A stretch of DNA of 47,847 nt from Bacteroidota bacterium. Its GTDB lineage: Bacteria; Bacteroidota; Bacteroidia; Chitinophagales; Chitinophagaceae. Positions 8,454 through 17,967 of this stretch are shown here, piece by piece. Both the position numbers and the translations under genes were made by a program. The stretch lies in NCBI GenBank assembly GCA_013289175.1, contig JABDAN010000017.1:1-47847 (forward strand), written 5' to 3'. A model generated the notes under the pieces. That model made no database searches. It saw only the letters and a program-made list of their open reading frames with translations, and was not told the DNA's origin. Every line of letters begins with the position of its first letter. The stretch's first letter is position 1.

Positions 8454-11147
8454 ATGAGTCTTGTCAAATATAAATCCAAAAGAAATTTCAGGGAAAGCCC
8501 GGAACCCAGAGGCGGAAAAGCGCTTGATGAAAAACTTCGGTTTGTCATTCAAAAACATGATGCCTCTCACCTGCACTATGATTTCAGACTCGAACTGGAT
8601 GGAGTGCTGAAAAGTTGGGCAGTTCCCAAAGGGCCATCGACAGATCCTGCTATTAAAAGGTTGGCTATGAAAGTAGAGGATCATCCATACGACTATCGAA
8701 ATTTTGAGGGTATAATCCCCAGTGGTTATGGAGCCGGAACGGTTATGGTTTGGGATGAAGGATTTTATCAGCCCATTGACGGGCAAACACAGGACAAAAA
8801 AGCGCAGGAAAAAAAGGTCAGGTCGGCATTAAAAGCGGGTAAGTTGACATTTGTACTGTACGGTCAAAAACTCAAGGGTGAATACGCACTCATAAAAGCG
8901 TCTGGAAAAGGAGAAAATAGCTGGTTACTTTTCAAAGTCAAGGACGAGTTCAGTAGTAAAGCCGATATCTCCTTAAAAAACAAATCAGTTATTTCAAAAA
9001 AGACCTTGATCCAGATTGAAAAAACCTCGACTAATTTTCATGAACCTCGGAAAGGAGAACATTCAACCAATCATAAAAAAAAAGCCCCCTCATCACCGAA
9101 GTCCCAGGATGCTAAATCCATCAAAAACAATGGCAAAGGCATTGAAAAAATAAAATTCCCCAACCAAGCCAAAAAGTCAAAATTTCCGGCAACATTAAAG
9201 CCAATGTTGGCAGTGCTGGTTGACAAGCCATTCGATCAGCCAGGATGGCTATACGAAGTGAAATGGGATGGCTACCGATGCCTTGCATTTTTGAAAAATA
9301 ATCAAGTGGAACTTAGCTCAAGAAATAATAAATCATTTAATGAGAAATTTTATCCGGTTACAGAAGCGTTGTCAGCACTGAACTTGCATGCTGTTTTGGA
9401 TGGAGAAATAGTAGTCTTAGATAAAAAAGGAGTTTCCAGTTTCGGAGAATTGCAAAACTGGCGAAGTGAAGCCGATGGAGAATTGTATTACTATGTTTTC
9501 GACATCTTATGGCTGGATCATTATGATTTACTAGATGTTCCCTTCATTAAACGCAAAGAAATACTGGAAAAACTGATCTCCGAATCGGGCATCATTAAAC
9601 TGAGTAAAACTTTTGATACATCCGGAATCCAATTTTTTGATTCTGCAAAAAAACTAGGCCTGGAAGGTATTATGGCCAAAAAGGCCGATAGTGTCTATCA
9701 GCCGGGACAGCGATCGGGCGACTGGTTGAAAATAAAAGCCAACAAGAGACAAGAAATGGTGATCGGTGGTTATACCAAAAACCAAGGAAGCAGCAAATCA
9801 TTTAGTTCTTTGCTTGTGGGCGTATATGAAAACGGTAAATTGAGGTATACCGGTAAGATCGGAACAGGTTTTGATGATAAGACTCAAAAGGAATTGATCC
9901 GACTATTTAAGGATGTTACAGCCAAGACTCCTCCTTTTGAGTTTGTACCCGATGTCAATAAACCTTCACGGTTTCGACCTGATCCGCCTCACGCATCAAC
10001 TACCTGGTTAAAGCCTGTATTGGTTTGTGAAGTCAGTTACACCGAGATGACAAGAGATGGGGTGATGCGTCATCCTTCTTTCGAAGGATTAAGGGAAGAT
10101 AAAAATGCTAAAACCATAGTCATGGAAAAAGCTATACCGACAGGAAAAAAGAAATCGGATACTAAAAAACTCCGAAATAAATTGAATATAGTTGCACCAG
10201 GTAAAAAAGAAAGAAAAACCCTCTTAAATGTTTCAGACGAAACCCAGGTGAAAAAAATTAATGGTCACGAAATTAAATTCACCAACCTGAGCAAACTGTA
10301 CTGGCCAAAGGAAAAAATAAGTAAACGAGATTTGTTGAATTATTATTATCAGGTAGCACCCTATATTATTCCTTATTTAAAAAACAGACCCCAATCGATG
10401 AACCGTCATCCAAACGGAATCACCGGGGAAAGTTTTTACTTCAAGGACATAACGGGCAAAGCGCCTGATTGGATAGAGACATTCCTTTATCACAGCAAAG
10501 CCGATGACCGCGACCGAAATTATCTGGTAGCAAAAAACGAAGCTAGCCTTTTATATATGGCCTCTCTGGGTTGTATTGAAATGAATCCCTGGCACAGCCG
10601 GGTAGAAACAGAAGATTATCCTGATTGGTCAATCATTGACCTGGATCCCGGACGAAATTCATTTGATCAGGTGATAGAGGCAGCCCTGGCTACTAAGGAG
10701 GTTCTGGAGAAATTGGATATCCTTTCTTATCCCAAAACCAGTGGTTCCACAGGCATCCACATCTATATTCCCCTGGGGGCGGCTTTTAGCTACGAACAAT
10801 CCAAGGAGTTCGCCAGGTTTATTGCCCGATCTGTCCACGACCTGGTCCCTTCTTTTACAAGCCTTGAAAGGACTGTGAAAGACCGGAAAGGAAAAATGTA
10901 TATTGATTTTTTACAGAACCGCCCGCAGGCAACCGTATGTGCACCCTATTCGCTGCGACCGAAACCTGGAGCAACGGTCTCCATGCCATTAGAGTGGGAG
11001 GAAGTAAAAAAAGGCCTAAAGATGACCGATTTTACGATTTTCAATGCGCTGAAACGGATCGGTCAAAAAGGGGACTTGTTTAAACCGGTTTTAGGTAAAG
11101 GAGTGGATATTTCAAAAATTCTGAAATCTAACGGCATCAATAAATAG
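8454..11147 (+). CDS. ligD: Multifunctional DNA ligase D (PE-Lig-Pol)
   Basis: An 897-residue ATP-dependent end-joining ligase with all three modules. The 3'-phosphoesterase domain (about 1-165) has the metal-binding HDASHLHYDF (His35, His39, His41, Asp43). A lysine-rich linker leads to the ligase (about 240-570) with nucleotidylation Lys270 in KWDG, followed by the OB-fold. After a second linker comes the archaeo-eukaryotic-primase-type polymerase (about 610-890) with the catalytic Asp729 and Asp731 of IDLDPG. The order PE-Lig-Pol is that of Pseudomonas LigD rather than mycobacterial LigD. It acts with Ku to trim, fill and seal broken ends. Its 3' end overlaps the convergent NTF2-like gene by 11 bases. 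Confidence 0.97.
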   Translation: MSLVKYKSKRNFRESPEPRGGKALDEKLRFVIQKHDASHLHYDFRLELDGVLKSWAVPKGPSTDPAIKRLAMKVEDHPYDYRNFEGIIPSGYGAGTVMVWDEGFYQPIDGQTQDKKAQEKKVRSALKAGKLTFVLYGQKLKGEYALIKASGKGENSWLLFKVKDEFSSKADISLKNKSVISKKTLIQIEKTSTNFHEPRKGEHSTNHKKKAPSSPKSQDAKSIKNNGKGIEKIKFPNQAKKSKFPATLKPMLAVLVDKPFDQPGWLYEVKWDGYRCLAFLKNNQVELSSRNNKSFNEKFYPVTEALSALNLHAVLDGEIVVLDKKGVSSFGELQNWRSEADGELYYYVFDILWLDHYDLLDVPFIKRKEILEKLISESGIIKLSKTFDTSGIQFFDSAKKLGLEGIMAKKADSVYQPGQRSGDWLKIKANKRQEMVIGGYTKNQGSSKSFSSLLVGVYENGKLRYTGKIGTGFDDKTQKELIRLFKDVTAKTPPFEFVPDVNKPSRFRPDPPHASTTWLKPVLVCEVSYTEMTRDGVMRHPSFEGLREDKNAKTIVMEKAIPTGKKKSDTKKLRNKLNIVAPGKKERKTLLNVSDETQVKKINGHEIKFTNLSKLYWPKEKISKRDLLNYYYQVAPYIIPYLKNRPQSMNRHPNGITGESFYFKDITGKAPDWIETFLYHSKADDRDRNYLVAKNEASLLYMASLGCIEMNPWHSRVETEDYPDWSIIDLDPGRNSFDQVIEAALATKEVLEKLDILSYPKTSGSTGIHIYIPLGAAFSYEQSKEFARFIARSVHDLVPSFTSLERTVKDRKGKMYIDFLQNRPQATVCAPYSLRPKPGATVSMPLEWEEVKKGLKMTDFTIFNALKRIGQKGDLFKPVLGKGVDISKILKSNGINK

Positions 11148-11655
11148 AAGGTACGGATCCTCCCTGGACTTGGGGAACAAAAATATTTACATAAGGAGCA
11201 TTGGGTTCAATTCTGGCGTTATGGCAAATAATCATTTCCCATTGATATTTTTTTAGTCGGTATACTTCCACAAAACTTACATACTGATCTATGGTACCGA
11301 TCATGCTGGCCAGTTTAAATCGAATATTCGCCCGCCCATATATCCAGCCATAATTCCCATCCACGGTTGCTGTGACTTTTTCAGGCAGTATGAACAGATA
11401 GGTGATCCTTCCCGAAGCAATATCTTTCATGAAGGATATTTTATTGTCTATAACGCCGCTGGAATGGATATAAGTGAGGCTGTCAGCCAGCAAACTGGAA
11501 AGAAGGGCGGTATCCCGATGGATCATGGCATCGAAATGCCTTCTTTGAATGGCAATCAGCCGTTTACTTTCCTCCGACTGTGCAAATAGTGGTCTGCCGG
11601 AGATCAGAATAATAAGGGTGAAAATAAAAATCCGGAGTAATTTTTTTGATTTCAT
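11137..11655 (-). CDS. Secreted NTF2-like / DUF4440-type protein
   Basis: A 172-residue protein with an N-terminal signal peptide (about 1-25, ending FAQS). The body has the cone-shaped NTF2/SnoaL pattern: a starting helix LIAIQRRHFDAMIHRDTALLSSLLADSLTYIHSS-like stretch, a middle region that repeatedly forms beta strands, and a closing WEMIICHNARI strand. Such Bacteroidota proteins are usually annotated as nuclear transport factor 2 family; the ligand or reaction is unknown and many lack obvious catalytic residues. It is convergent with and overlaps ligD by 11 bases, leaving no room for a terminator between them. Confidence 0.75.
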   Translation of the reverse strand: MKSKKLLRIFIFTLIILISGRPLFAQSEESKRLIAIQRRHFDAMIHRDTALLSSLLADSLTYIHSSGVIDNKISFMKDIASGRITYLFILPEKVTATVDGNYGWIYGRANIRFKLASMIGTIDQYVSFVEVYRLKKYQWEMIICHNARIEPNAPYVNIFVPQVQGGSVPSIY

Positions 11656-11794
11656 CTGGCCAAAGGGTATGATTTTTCAAGGTCGAATTATACCCAAATG
11701 TCGGGTATATGCAAGGCATTCAAAAAATATTTTTGTTCGGACTTTACTTTTTGGATTTTGTTGCGTATAGAAGGTAAAGGACCAAAACTAAGAT

Positions 11795-12475
11795 ATGAAA
11801 AAAATAATGCTATTGGGCGTCCTGTGCGCAGTCGTCCAAATTTCCTGCAACAAGGAAGACAGCAAATCTGACAGCGGTCACACCCTGCAGGTTTCTGTAA
11901 CTGAAACCAGCCCTTTCATGCAGGTTTCTCGCACAACCTTTAATTCCACCGATATCCTCGATGTTCAGTACATCCAGGCAGCAGACAGTGTTGTCTGGAT
12001 TGTTACGGATTCCAGTTCAGGAAACCTGAACATGTCTCCTGGTGATTCCGCGGGACAACGCCGAGACACGACCATCATCCCTCCCATATTACCTCCGATG
12101 ATTCCCGGACCTCCAGGTGATTCCACGGGATCGCCCAGAGACTCCACTTCTCCCCCACCCATCGTAATACCAATAGATTCATCCAAACTACCGAAAGACT
12201 CTACCTATCCTCCACCACCGATCATCATTCCTCCTCCCGTAGATTCTTCCAGATTGCCGGGGGATTCAACGAACTTTCCACCACCCGGTAATCCAGATAG
12301 TCTGATGCACCCCCTTTCCGGCAACGGGTATAGTTGTTCTTACAACAAGAATCATCTGAGTGTCGAAATTTCGCGCAGCGGCACCTACCTGGTACAGGCC
12401 GCTGCCTATCGCAAAAACAGCAACGGCAGTTATTCCCTGGTACAAACCGGCTTTGTCCGGCTAACGGCTCGCTAG
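11795..12475 (+). CDS. Lipoprotein with proline-rich tandem repeats
   Basis: A 226-residue protein whose signal peptide ends in QISC, giving a lipidated Cys18. Residues 82-168 are four degenerate repeats of about 20 residues with the pattern GDSxGxPRDSTxxPPPIxIP, rich in Pro, Ser and Asp and broken by PPP or PPPP runs. The flanking parts (25-75 and 172-226) are short and beta-like, the latter including GTYLVQAAAYRK. The repeats are probably an extended, disordered spacer on the cell surface or in the periplasm. The proline runs should need EF-P for efficient translation. I do not recognise a family. A strong terminator follows 23 bases downstream, so it is monocistronic. Confidence 0.8.
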   Translation: MKKIMLLGVLCAVVQISCNKEDSKSDSGHTLQVSVTETSPFMQVSRTTFNSTDILDVQYIQAADSVVWIVTDSSSGNLNMSPGDSAGQRRDTTIIPPILPPMIPGPPGDSTGSPRDSTSPPPIVIPIDSSKLPKDSTYPPPPIIIPPPVDSSRLPGDSTNFPPPGNPDSLMHPLSGNGYSCSYNKNHLSVEISRSGTYLVQAAAYRKNSNGSYSLVQTGFVRLTAR

Positions 12476-12498
12476 ACTAAAGCCAGTTGAGTATTTTA

Positions 12499-12524
12499 GG
12501 GAGCCCCAATCGGGCTCCCTTTTT
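12499..12524 (+). terminator. Rho-independent terminator after the proline-repeat lipoprotein
   Basis: GGGAGCCC-CAATC-GGGCTCCC gives a perfect 8-bp GC-rich stem with a 5-base loop, followed directly by TTTTT. It ends the lipoprotein transcript. Confidence 0.9.
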
Positions 12525-12602
12525 GTATTAATCCGTCCCTGGTAACAGGATTCGCTTAAATAGATCGGAATTATTCGTCAATCAAATGCGAATTTTGGAC
12601 CT

Positions 12603-13580
12603 ATGAACAACTTTCCAAAAGCCATTAAAAGGCAGTTGACTTTGTATCTTTTGTTATTCCTTTTCAGCTATCAATGTTTGGGACAAAAGGAAGGGATTAG
12701 CTCCTCCATAGAAAAACAAAGTTTCATTTATTCCCAAAAGGATACCAATCACCTGGGACTGGATGTCTATACACAAAAAGGATCCGATTCCAACATTCGA
12801 AAACCTTGCATTCTTTTCGTTTTCGGCGGCGCCTTTATTACAGGCCACCGCGATGACAGCGTTTATAACCGGTATTTTAACACGCTCGTGGAACATGACT
12901 ACGTGGTTGTTTCCATTTCTTACCGCCTCGGTATGCGGGGCGTACAGCATGTTTCGAAATTCAATACCAAACCCCTTAGCCGGGCAATTGATATGGCAGT
13001 AGAGGATTTGTATGATGCCACAGCCTGGGTAATTAACCACGCAGGATCCCTTGGTATTGACACTTCCAAAATTATTCTCTCAGGGTCCAGTTCGGGAGCC
13101 ATCACCATATTGCAATCCGAATACGACAGAATCAATGAAAAACCCTTGTCAAAAAAATTACCTGATAACTTCAATTATGCAGGAACTATCTCTTTCTCGG
13201 GAGCCATTCTAAGCTTCGATTGGGGACTTAAATACCACAAACAACCGGCTCCCGCATTGTTATTTCACGGAACAGCCGACCAAATTGTTCCCTATCATAA
13301 AATAGCCTTTTTAAACAAAGGGTTTTATGGATCAGGATGGATTGCCAAAATTTTTAAAAAAAACAACTATCCCTTCGATTTATACAGTGAAGAGGATTTG
13401 GGACATGAAGTAGCGGTTTCGCCGATGTATGATCATCTTCCCTTGATTCTGGAATTTATCCAGCTATTCGTTATTGAAAATAAACCCCTGCAAATAAATT
13501 GCAACATCAAGGATCCGACCATCAAACCTTTGATGACCCAGACTTCGAAGGAATTGCTGAAAAAATTAGATGAAAAGTAA
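12603..13580 (+). CDS. Exported alpha/beta hydrolase (esterase-like)
   Basis: A 325-residue hydrolase with an N-terminal signal sequence (about 1-27). The oxyanion-hole motif FGGAF is at 74-78, the nucleophile Ser163 in GSSSG at 161-165, the acid is probably Asp226 in HGTADQIVPYH, and the base is His268 in LGHEVA. This matches the carboxylesterase/BD-FAE type of alpha/beta hydrolase that cleaves acetyl or other short ester groups. The substrate is not known and no glycan-degradation genes are adjacent. The gene is flanked by a terminator upstream and a convergent Crp-type regulator downstream. Confidence 0.85.
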   Translation: MNNFPKAIKRQLTLYLLLFLFSYQCLGQKEGISSSIEKQSFIYSQKDTNHLGLDVYTQKGSDSNIRKPCILFVFGGAFITGHRDDSVYNRYFNTLVEHDYVVVSISYRLGMRGVQHVSKFNTKPLSRAIDMAVEDLYDATAWVINHAGSLGIDTSKIILSGSSSGAITILQSEYDRINEKPLSKKLPDNFNYAGTISFSGAILSFDWGLKYHKQPAPALLFHGTADQIVPYHKIAFLNKGFYGSGWIAKIFKKNNYPFDLYSEEDLGHEVAVSPMYDHLPLILEFIQLFVIENKPLQINCNIKDPTIKPLMTQTSKELLKKLDEK

Positions 13581-13632
13581 AAATTAAAACGGTTCATTCA
13601 AGTTTCCCCTACTCACCTATCAGCAAATAAGG

Positions 13633-14352
13633 TCAACGTTCACCAAATTTTTTAAGATCGTTGAATTTTATCTCTTTTCGGGAATAAATGCAAATTCCGG
13701 CCTCTTCCAGTTCATTAAAAAGTGTGGTGACGGTTTGACGACTGGTTCCGATCAGGTGAGCGATCTCTTCATGGGTAAGGTAATTGGGAATGTATACTTG
13801 AAATTCGTTTATGATCCTGGGTTTAATCGCATCCTGAAGAAGTTGATGTAAAAATGCAATCAGGCGTGATTTAACATCTTTATGAAGAATATTAATCAAC
13901 CGGTTTTCAAATCGTTTCATACGAAGTCCAATCAATTTGCTGTATTTAATAGCAATATCTGGTCTGTTGTCCAGTAGCCGGTTAAAATGGTCTATAGTAA
14001 ATGAACAAAGGCTTACGGGTCCTTTAAAGGCCTGGGCAAATTCCCCGTTAAGGTTGGTCCTTTCAAGCGTTATTTGCCCAAAAAAATCTCCCGGACCCAA
14101 AATATCTTTGGTAATCCTTTCTCCGGCATCATCCAGGTAGCCCAGCCGGATATTACCTGTTTTTAAAAAATAGATCTGGTTATGGTGAAATGCCTCGAAA
14201 TAAATGAACTCACCGGGTTTGGCTTCTTTAAAGTTATCAGAAACGGAAAGTTCCTTGTATTCAACCTGGCTCAATTTCTCAAACAAAGGATATTGTTTTA
14301 GAATTAAAAGGGAGGTTGAGATGTCCATATTTCTCTCGTTTGCTGAAATCAA
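13633..14352 (-). CDS. Crp/Fnr family transcriptional regulator
   Basis: A 239-residue regulator with an N-terminal cyclic-nucleotide-binding-like beta-roll (about 20-130; ILGPGDFFG is the recognisable turn), a dimerisation helix (about 130-165) and a C-terminal winged helix with the recognition motif THEEIAHLIGTSRQTVTTLF at 193-212. There are no N-terminal cysteines for an Fe-S cluster. The beta-roll lacks the classical cAMP-binding Arg-Ser pair, so the effector is unknown. An internal ATG at codon 9 (MDIST) is an alternative start. It is divergent from the PLD gene and may control it, but that is inference from position only. Confidence 0.92.
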   Translation of the reverse strand: MISANERNMDISTSLLILKQYPLFEKLSQVEYKELSVSDNFKEAKPGEFIYFEAFHHNQIYFLKTGNIRLGYLDDAGERITKDILGPGDFFGQITLERTNLNGEFAQAFKGPVSLCSFTIDHFNRLLDNRPDIAIKYSKLIGLRMKRFENRLINILHKDVKSRLIAFLHQLLQDAIKPRIINEFQVYIPNYLTHEEIAHLIGTSRQTVTTLFNELEEAGICIYSRKEIKFNDLKKFGER

Positions 14353-14557
14353 GTCGTGCTGACCAAGTTAGGGTATTTTTGGACTTAGTATTCATTCATC
14401 CGTACAATTTAACGCCAGAATAAAAGATTAGTAGTATGTTTAACGTCGACATCTCAAATAAGGAATTAATTTGTCAGAAATTGAGCTGATAGATTCTGAT
14501 AGTAAATAATAAAATATTATCGCATAAAAAATCCCATTATTAGACGAAGTAAAATGC

Positions 14558-15760
14558 ATGAAATATCCAACCTTAAAACGCCTGCGTATTCCCAGGAAAA
14601 CACGCGCAGGATATACTTCGCTGAATAAAATTAAACTGGTACGCGGAGGTAGCCCTTATTTTGATCAGTTACTCCAGATGATCAACCATTCGGAAAGGGT
14701 AATTCAGTTACAGGTATATATTTTTGATAACGACGAAACGGGGAAAAAGATCACCGAAGCCCTGAAGGAAGCGGCGAAAAGAAATGTGCAGGTCTATTTG
14801 ATGGCGGACGGATATGCCTCGCAGCATTTATCTAAAGCGTTTGTCCATGAAATCTCTGGTGCGGGTATCCATTTCCGGTTTTTTGAACCCATTTTCCGGA
14901 GTCGTCATTCTTATTTTGGAAGAAGACTTCACCATAAGGTAATCGTAGTGGACGATCGTTATGCCATGGTAGGTGGCATTAATATTTCCAATCATTACAA
15001 TGATTTACCTGGGCAGAAGGGCTGGCTTGACTTTGCACTGCATATGGAGGGAGAGGTAGTTAAAGAACTTTGCCGGATTTGCCAGAAAATTTGGAATGGT
15101 TACTTGCCGGTTAAAAAAATTTCCGTCTGTCGTGATCAACCCGCTCTTCCATCCTTGGATGAAGAGCATTATTGTAAACTCCGTGTTAGACGCAATGACT
15201 GGATTACCAAAAAAAATCAGGTATCCAGAAGTTATATAGAAATGTTTATGAATGCCAAGGAAGAGATTATTATGATGTCCGGATATTTTATCCCAGGACC
15301 GATTATGCGCAAATACATGAAGAAAGCCATTAAAAGAGGAGTAAAGATTAAACTGATCCTGGCTGGAATTTCTGATGTAAAAATTGCAAAAAATGCCGAA
15401 AGGTATATGTACAACTGGCTTTTTAGGAATAAGATCGAGCTTTTTGAATATAGGCCCAGTGTGTTACATGGCAAAGTGGCTGTTTATGATAACCAGTGGG
15501 CCACCATCGGCTCTTATAATGTAAACATCATCAGTGCTTACGCCAGTGTTGAACTGAATGTAGACGTAAACAATCCCGGCTTTGCCCGGATGCTCCATGA
15601 TACCATGAAAAAAATTATTCAAACGGATTGTTTACAGGTGACCTCCGAAAGATTTAGCCGTCATTCCAATCTATTAACCAAGTCTGCTGAATGGATAAGT
15701 TATTGGTTTGTGAGGCTTTTGTTTTATCTGTTTACCATCAACTTTAAGCAACGGGAATAA
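14558..15760 (+). CDS. Phospholipase D-like cardiolipin synthase (ClsB type)
   Basis: A 400-residue protein with two HKD motifs, HxKxxxxD at His125-Lys127-Asp132 and at His304-Lys306-Asp311, each followed by the expected G(G/S)xN segment (GGINISN and GSYNVN). It would form cardiolipin by transesterifying two phospholipids at the inner face of the cytoplasmic membrane. It lacks the two N-terminal transmembrane helices of ClsA and so resembles ClsB/YbhO; a hydrophobic tail near 378-395 may anchor it. Divergent from the Crp-type regulator across 205 bp of AT-rich sequence that presumably holds both promoters. Confidence 0.9.
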   Translation: MKYPTLKRLRIPRKTRAGYTSLNKIKLVRGGSPYFDQLLQMINHSERVIQLQVYIFDNDETGKKITEALKEAAKRNVQVYLMADGYASQHLSKAFVHEISGAGIHFRFFEPIFRSRHSYFGRRLHHKVIVVDDRYAMVGGINISNHYNDLPGQKGWLDFALHMEGEVVKELCRICQKIWNGYLPVKKISVCRDQPALPSLDEEHYCKLRVRRNDWITKKNQVSRSYIEMFMNAKEEIIMMSGYFIPGPIMRKYMKKAIKRGVKIKLILAGISDVKIAKNAERYMYNWLFRNKIELFEYRPSVLHGKVAVYDNQWATIGSYNVNIISAYASVELNVDVNNPGFARMLHDTMKKIIQTDCLQVTSERFSRHSNLLTKSAEWISYWFVRLLFYLFTINFKQRE

Positions 15761-15846
15761 GGCAGCCGGTAGCTTGGTTACTTTTCGGACATGGAACAAG
15801 GAAAGCATGTCATCATAAATCTCGGGGAATGGCATTCTGAACTAAT

Positions 15847-16857
15847 TTATTGTCCCATCATCCTTTTAATAAAAAAAGATATCGATTGCCGGTTCCAATG
15901 GGCAAACCTTCCGCGCTGAACCAACAGTTGGTTGGCATCCGGATGCTGAAGGTAAAAATGAAATACAAAACCAGCGGAAGGGTACTGCCAACCCATCATT
16001 TGACCAAACCTCAGGTCATTGAAAACCATTCCCAGCTTCGAAGAATCCACAGTAAAATACCCCTTCGAAAACCGAATCAGATCTTTTAGTGCCGGATTTG
16101 AAGAGAAGGGTTCAAGAAAGGCTAGGTTCTTTTTAAAATAATGGAATTCAACTGAATCCGATTTATCCAACACGGAACGGTATCCAATGTAAAAACCCTC
16201 ATCCGTCTCCGCGACCAGATACCAAAGCCAATTGTTGAAGGGAGTAGGAGTAGTGATATAACGGTTGTAGTGAATTCCTTGATGCATCAGCGCATAACGG
16301 GCATGATTGTCGGTGCTGAATTTATTAACCAGGCAATACAACAAATAGGTCGAACAGCTTACCAATCCAAAAATCGCCCACTTCCTCCTTTTTGAACTCG
16401 TTTTTTTGAGCAACAACAGGGCAAGGGCCGCAATACCTGGCCACAAGGAAAAAAAAGGATCCGCAACGAAAATCGTATTTCCGGAAAACCGGTAATGGCT
16501 GAAAGGTTCAAACAATCCAATACCGTAAGCATTGAATGAATCCAGGAAAAGATGGCTTCCTATAGCGGCGCTTAAAAATAACAGCCAACTTTTAACCGCA
16601 ATATGGTGGACCGTGTGTCGTTTTTTAAGAACCAAAGCAAATCCGGCAATTACCACAATGGCAAATAAAAAAGAATGAGTAAATCCCCGGTGTGCCAGTA
16701 AATCTGATGAGGGATCAAGCCAAAAAGAAGCTATAAAATCAATGTCAGGCAGGCTGGCAACCACGGCGCCGTAAAACATGGCTTTCTTCCCAATTTTTTT
16801 GCCCAGCATTAAATCTCCAATACAGGCGCCGATGGCAATATGTGTTAAGCTGTCCAT
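15847..16857 (-). CDS. Membrane-bound metal-dependent hydrolase (YdjM/DUF457 family)
   Basis: A 336-residue integral membrane protein. The N-terminus has the family's metal-site pattern: His6 in DSLTHIAIG, Asp38 and Asp40 in SLPDIDF, and His56/His61 in LLAHRGFTHS. Four or five membrane segments follow up to about residue 175. The last 150 residues are soluble and contain YYIGYRSV-like strands. The family is annotated as inner-membrane metal-dependent hydrolase; in E. coli YdjM is LexA-controlled, but the substrate is unknown. Convergent with the PLD gene, divergent from the PD40 protein. Confidence 0.88.
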   Translation of the reverse strand: MDSLTHIAIGACIGDLMLGKKIGKKAMFYGAVVASLPDIDFIASFWLDPSSDLLAHRGFTHSFLFAIVVIAGFALVLKKRHTVHHIAVKSWLLFLSAAIGSHLFLDSFNAYGIGLFEPFSHYRFSGNTIFVADPFFSLWPGIAALALLLLKKTSSKRRKWAIFGLVSCSTYLLYCLVNKFSTDNHARYALMHQGIHYNRYITTPTPFNNWLWYLVAETDEGFYIGYRSVLDKSDSVEFHYFKKNLAFLEPFSSNPALKDLIRFSKGYFTVDSSKLGMVFNDLRFGQMMGWQYPSAGFVFHFYLQHPDANQLLVQRGRFAHWNRQSISFFIKRMMGQ

Positions 16858-17037
16858 TTATTTATGGATATATAATTATAATATCCCTCAAATTTGACGA
16901 AAGATCGGACAATAATTGTAACGATTGCAGACAGGAGTCCGTAAATTAAAACGAAATCGATCTGATACCGAGGACTTTAAAAAGTGGCACTGATTTAGTG
17001 TATCCAGGCCAATACTTTCATTTTACGACGATAGATT

Positions 17038-17943
17038 ATGAAAATAAATAATTGGATTACGGGATTGATTCTTGTGTTTTTCAACACGAGTGTTCCAGCG
17101 CAGTCTTCATTTTGGAATAGCACCCAGGCATATTTTGGCCAAAAACAACCCGGGGATACACCCATCGTTTTTGCACCGGGAATACTGGCTGAAAAGGGTT
17201 ACTGGGCTGGCAGTCGTGTTGCGTTTAGTAAGGATGGAAAACAGTTCATCTATGGAACCAATACGAATTGGTTCAATGGAACCAATCAAAAATTGAAGTA
17301 TTTCCATTTTGTCGGGAAAACCTGGAAGGGTCCCATGCTGCTTTTTTTATATTATGGTTCCCCAACTTTTTCAGCGGATGGTAAAACGCTCTTTATTGCA
17401 GGAAAAAACGGTGCTATTGATCAAACACACTACTCCGACACCGGATGGGTGACGCCGCAGGAATTTCTGAGCCGCAGTTATGCCCTATATAATTTTATGC
17501 CTACTGCCAGCGGCCATTACTATGTCGGTAGCAACGGCACCTGGGGACAACGGGCCGATTTCAACAGCTGGCGGTTCTCGCAACTTGCTGGAATTGGTTC
17601 TGATACTTCGATACGAAGCCTGGGAACTCCCCTAAACAGTCCTGGTTTCAATGGCGATTTTTATATCGCTCCCGACGAATCCTATATAATCATCAGCACA
17701 AAGGAATCCTCTTCTTTTGAATCGGAACTTTATATCAGTTTTCGCAAACCGGATTTGCAGTGGACCATTCCCATCAGCCTAGGACCCCTGATAAATAAAG
17801 GTCTGGCCCATCGATGGGGAGCTTATGTAAGTCCCGATGGAAAGTTTTTATTTTATACGAAAGGGACCAGTGAAAAAGACTGCACGATATATTGGGTTCG
17901 ATTCGATAATTTGTTCAAGAAACTAAGACAGCAAGCTTTATAA
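17038..17943 (+). CDS. Exported PD40 / TolB-like beta-propeller protein
   Basis: A 301-residue protein with a signal peptide (about 1-21, ending VPAQ). It has four blade-like repeats of the WD40-like PD40 type: VAFSKDGKQFIYGTN, PTFSADGKTLFIAGK, IAPDESYIIISTK and VSPDGKFLFYTKG. Such periplasmic propellers in Bacteroidota usually bind peptidoglycan, proteins or glycans, but no enzymatic domain is attached here. The gene stands alone between a divergent membrane hydrolase and a convergent small membrane protein, so context gives no function. Confidence 0.8.
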   Translation: MKINNWITGLILVFFNTSVPAQSSFWNSTQAYFGQKQPGDTPIVFAPGILAEKGYWAGSRVAFSKDGKQFIYGTNTNWFNGTNQKLKYFHFVGKTWKGPMLLFLYYGSPTFSADGKTLFIAGKNGAIDQTHYSDTGWVTPQEFLSRSYALYNFMPTASGHYYVGSNGTWGQRADFNSWRFSQLAGIGSDTSIRSLGTPLNSPGFNGDFYIAPDESYIIISTKESSSFESELYISFRKPDLQWTIPISLGPLINKGLAHRWGAYVSPDGKFLFYTKGTSEKDCTIYWVRFDNLFKKLRQQAL

Positions 17944-17967
17944 GCTTTGATTTAAACCCATTTCCCT

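Noticed and set aside
15232-15474. Minus-strand ORF within the PLD gene
   Set aside because: Antisense to a well-supported HKD-motif gene; the hydrophobic composition arises from the codons of the coding strand.
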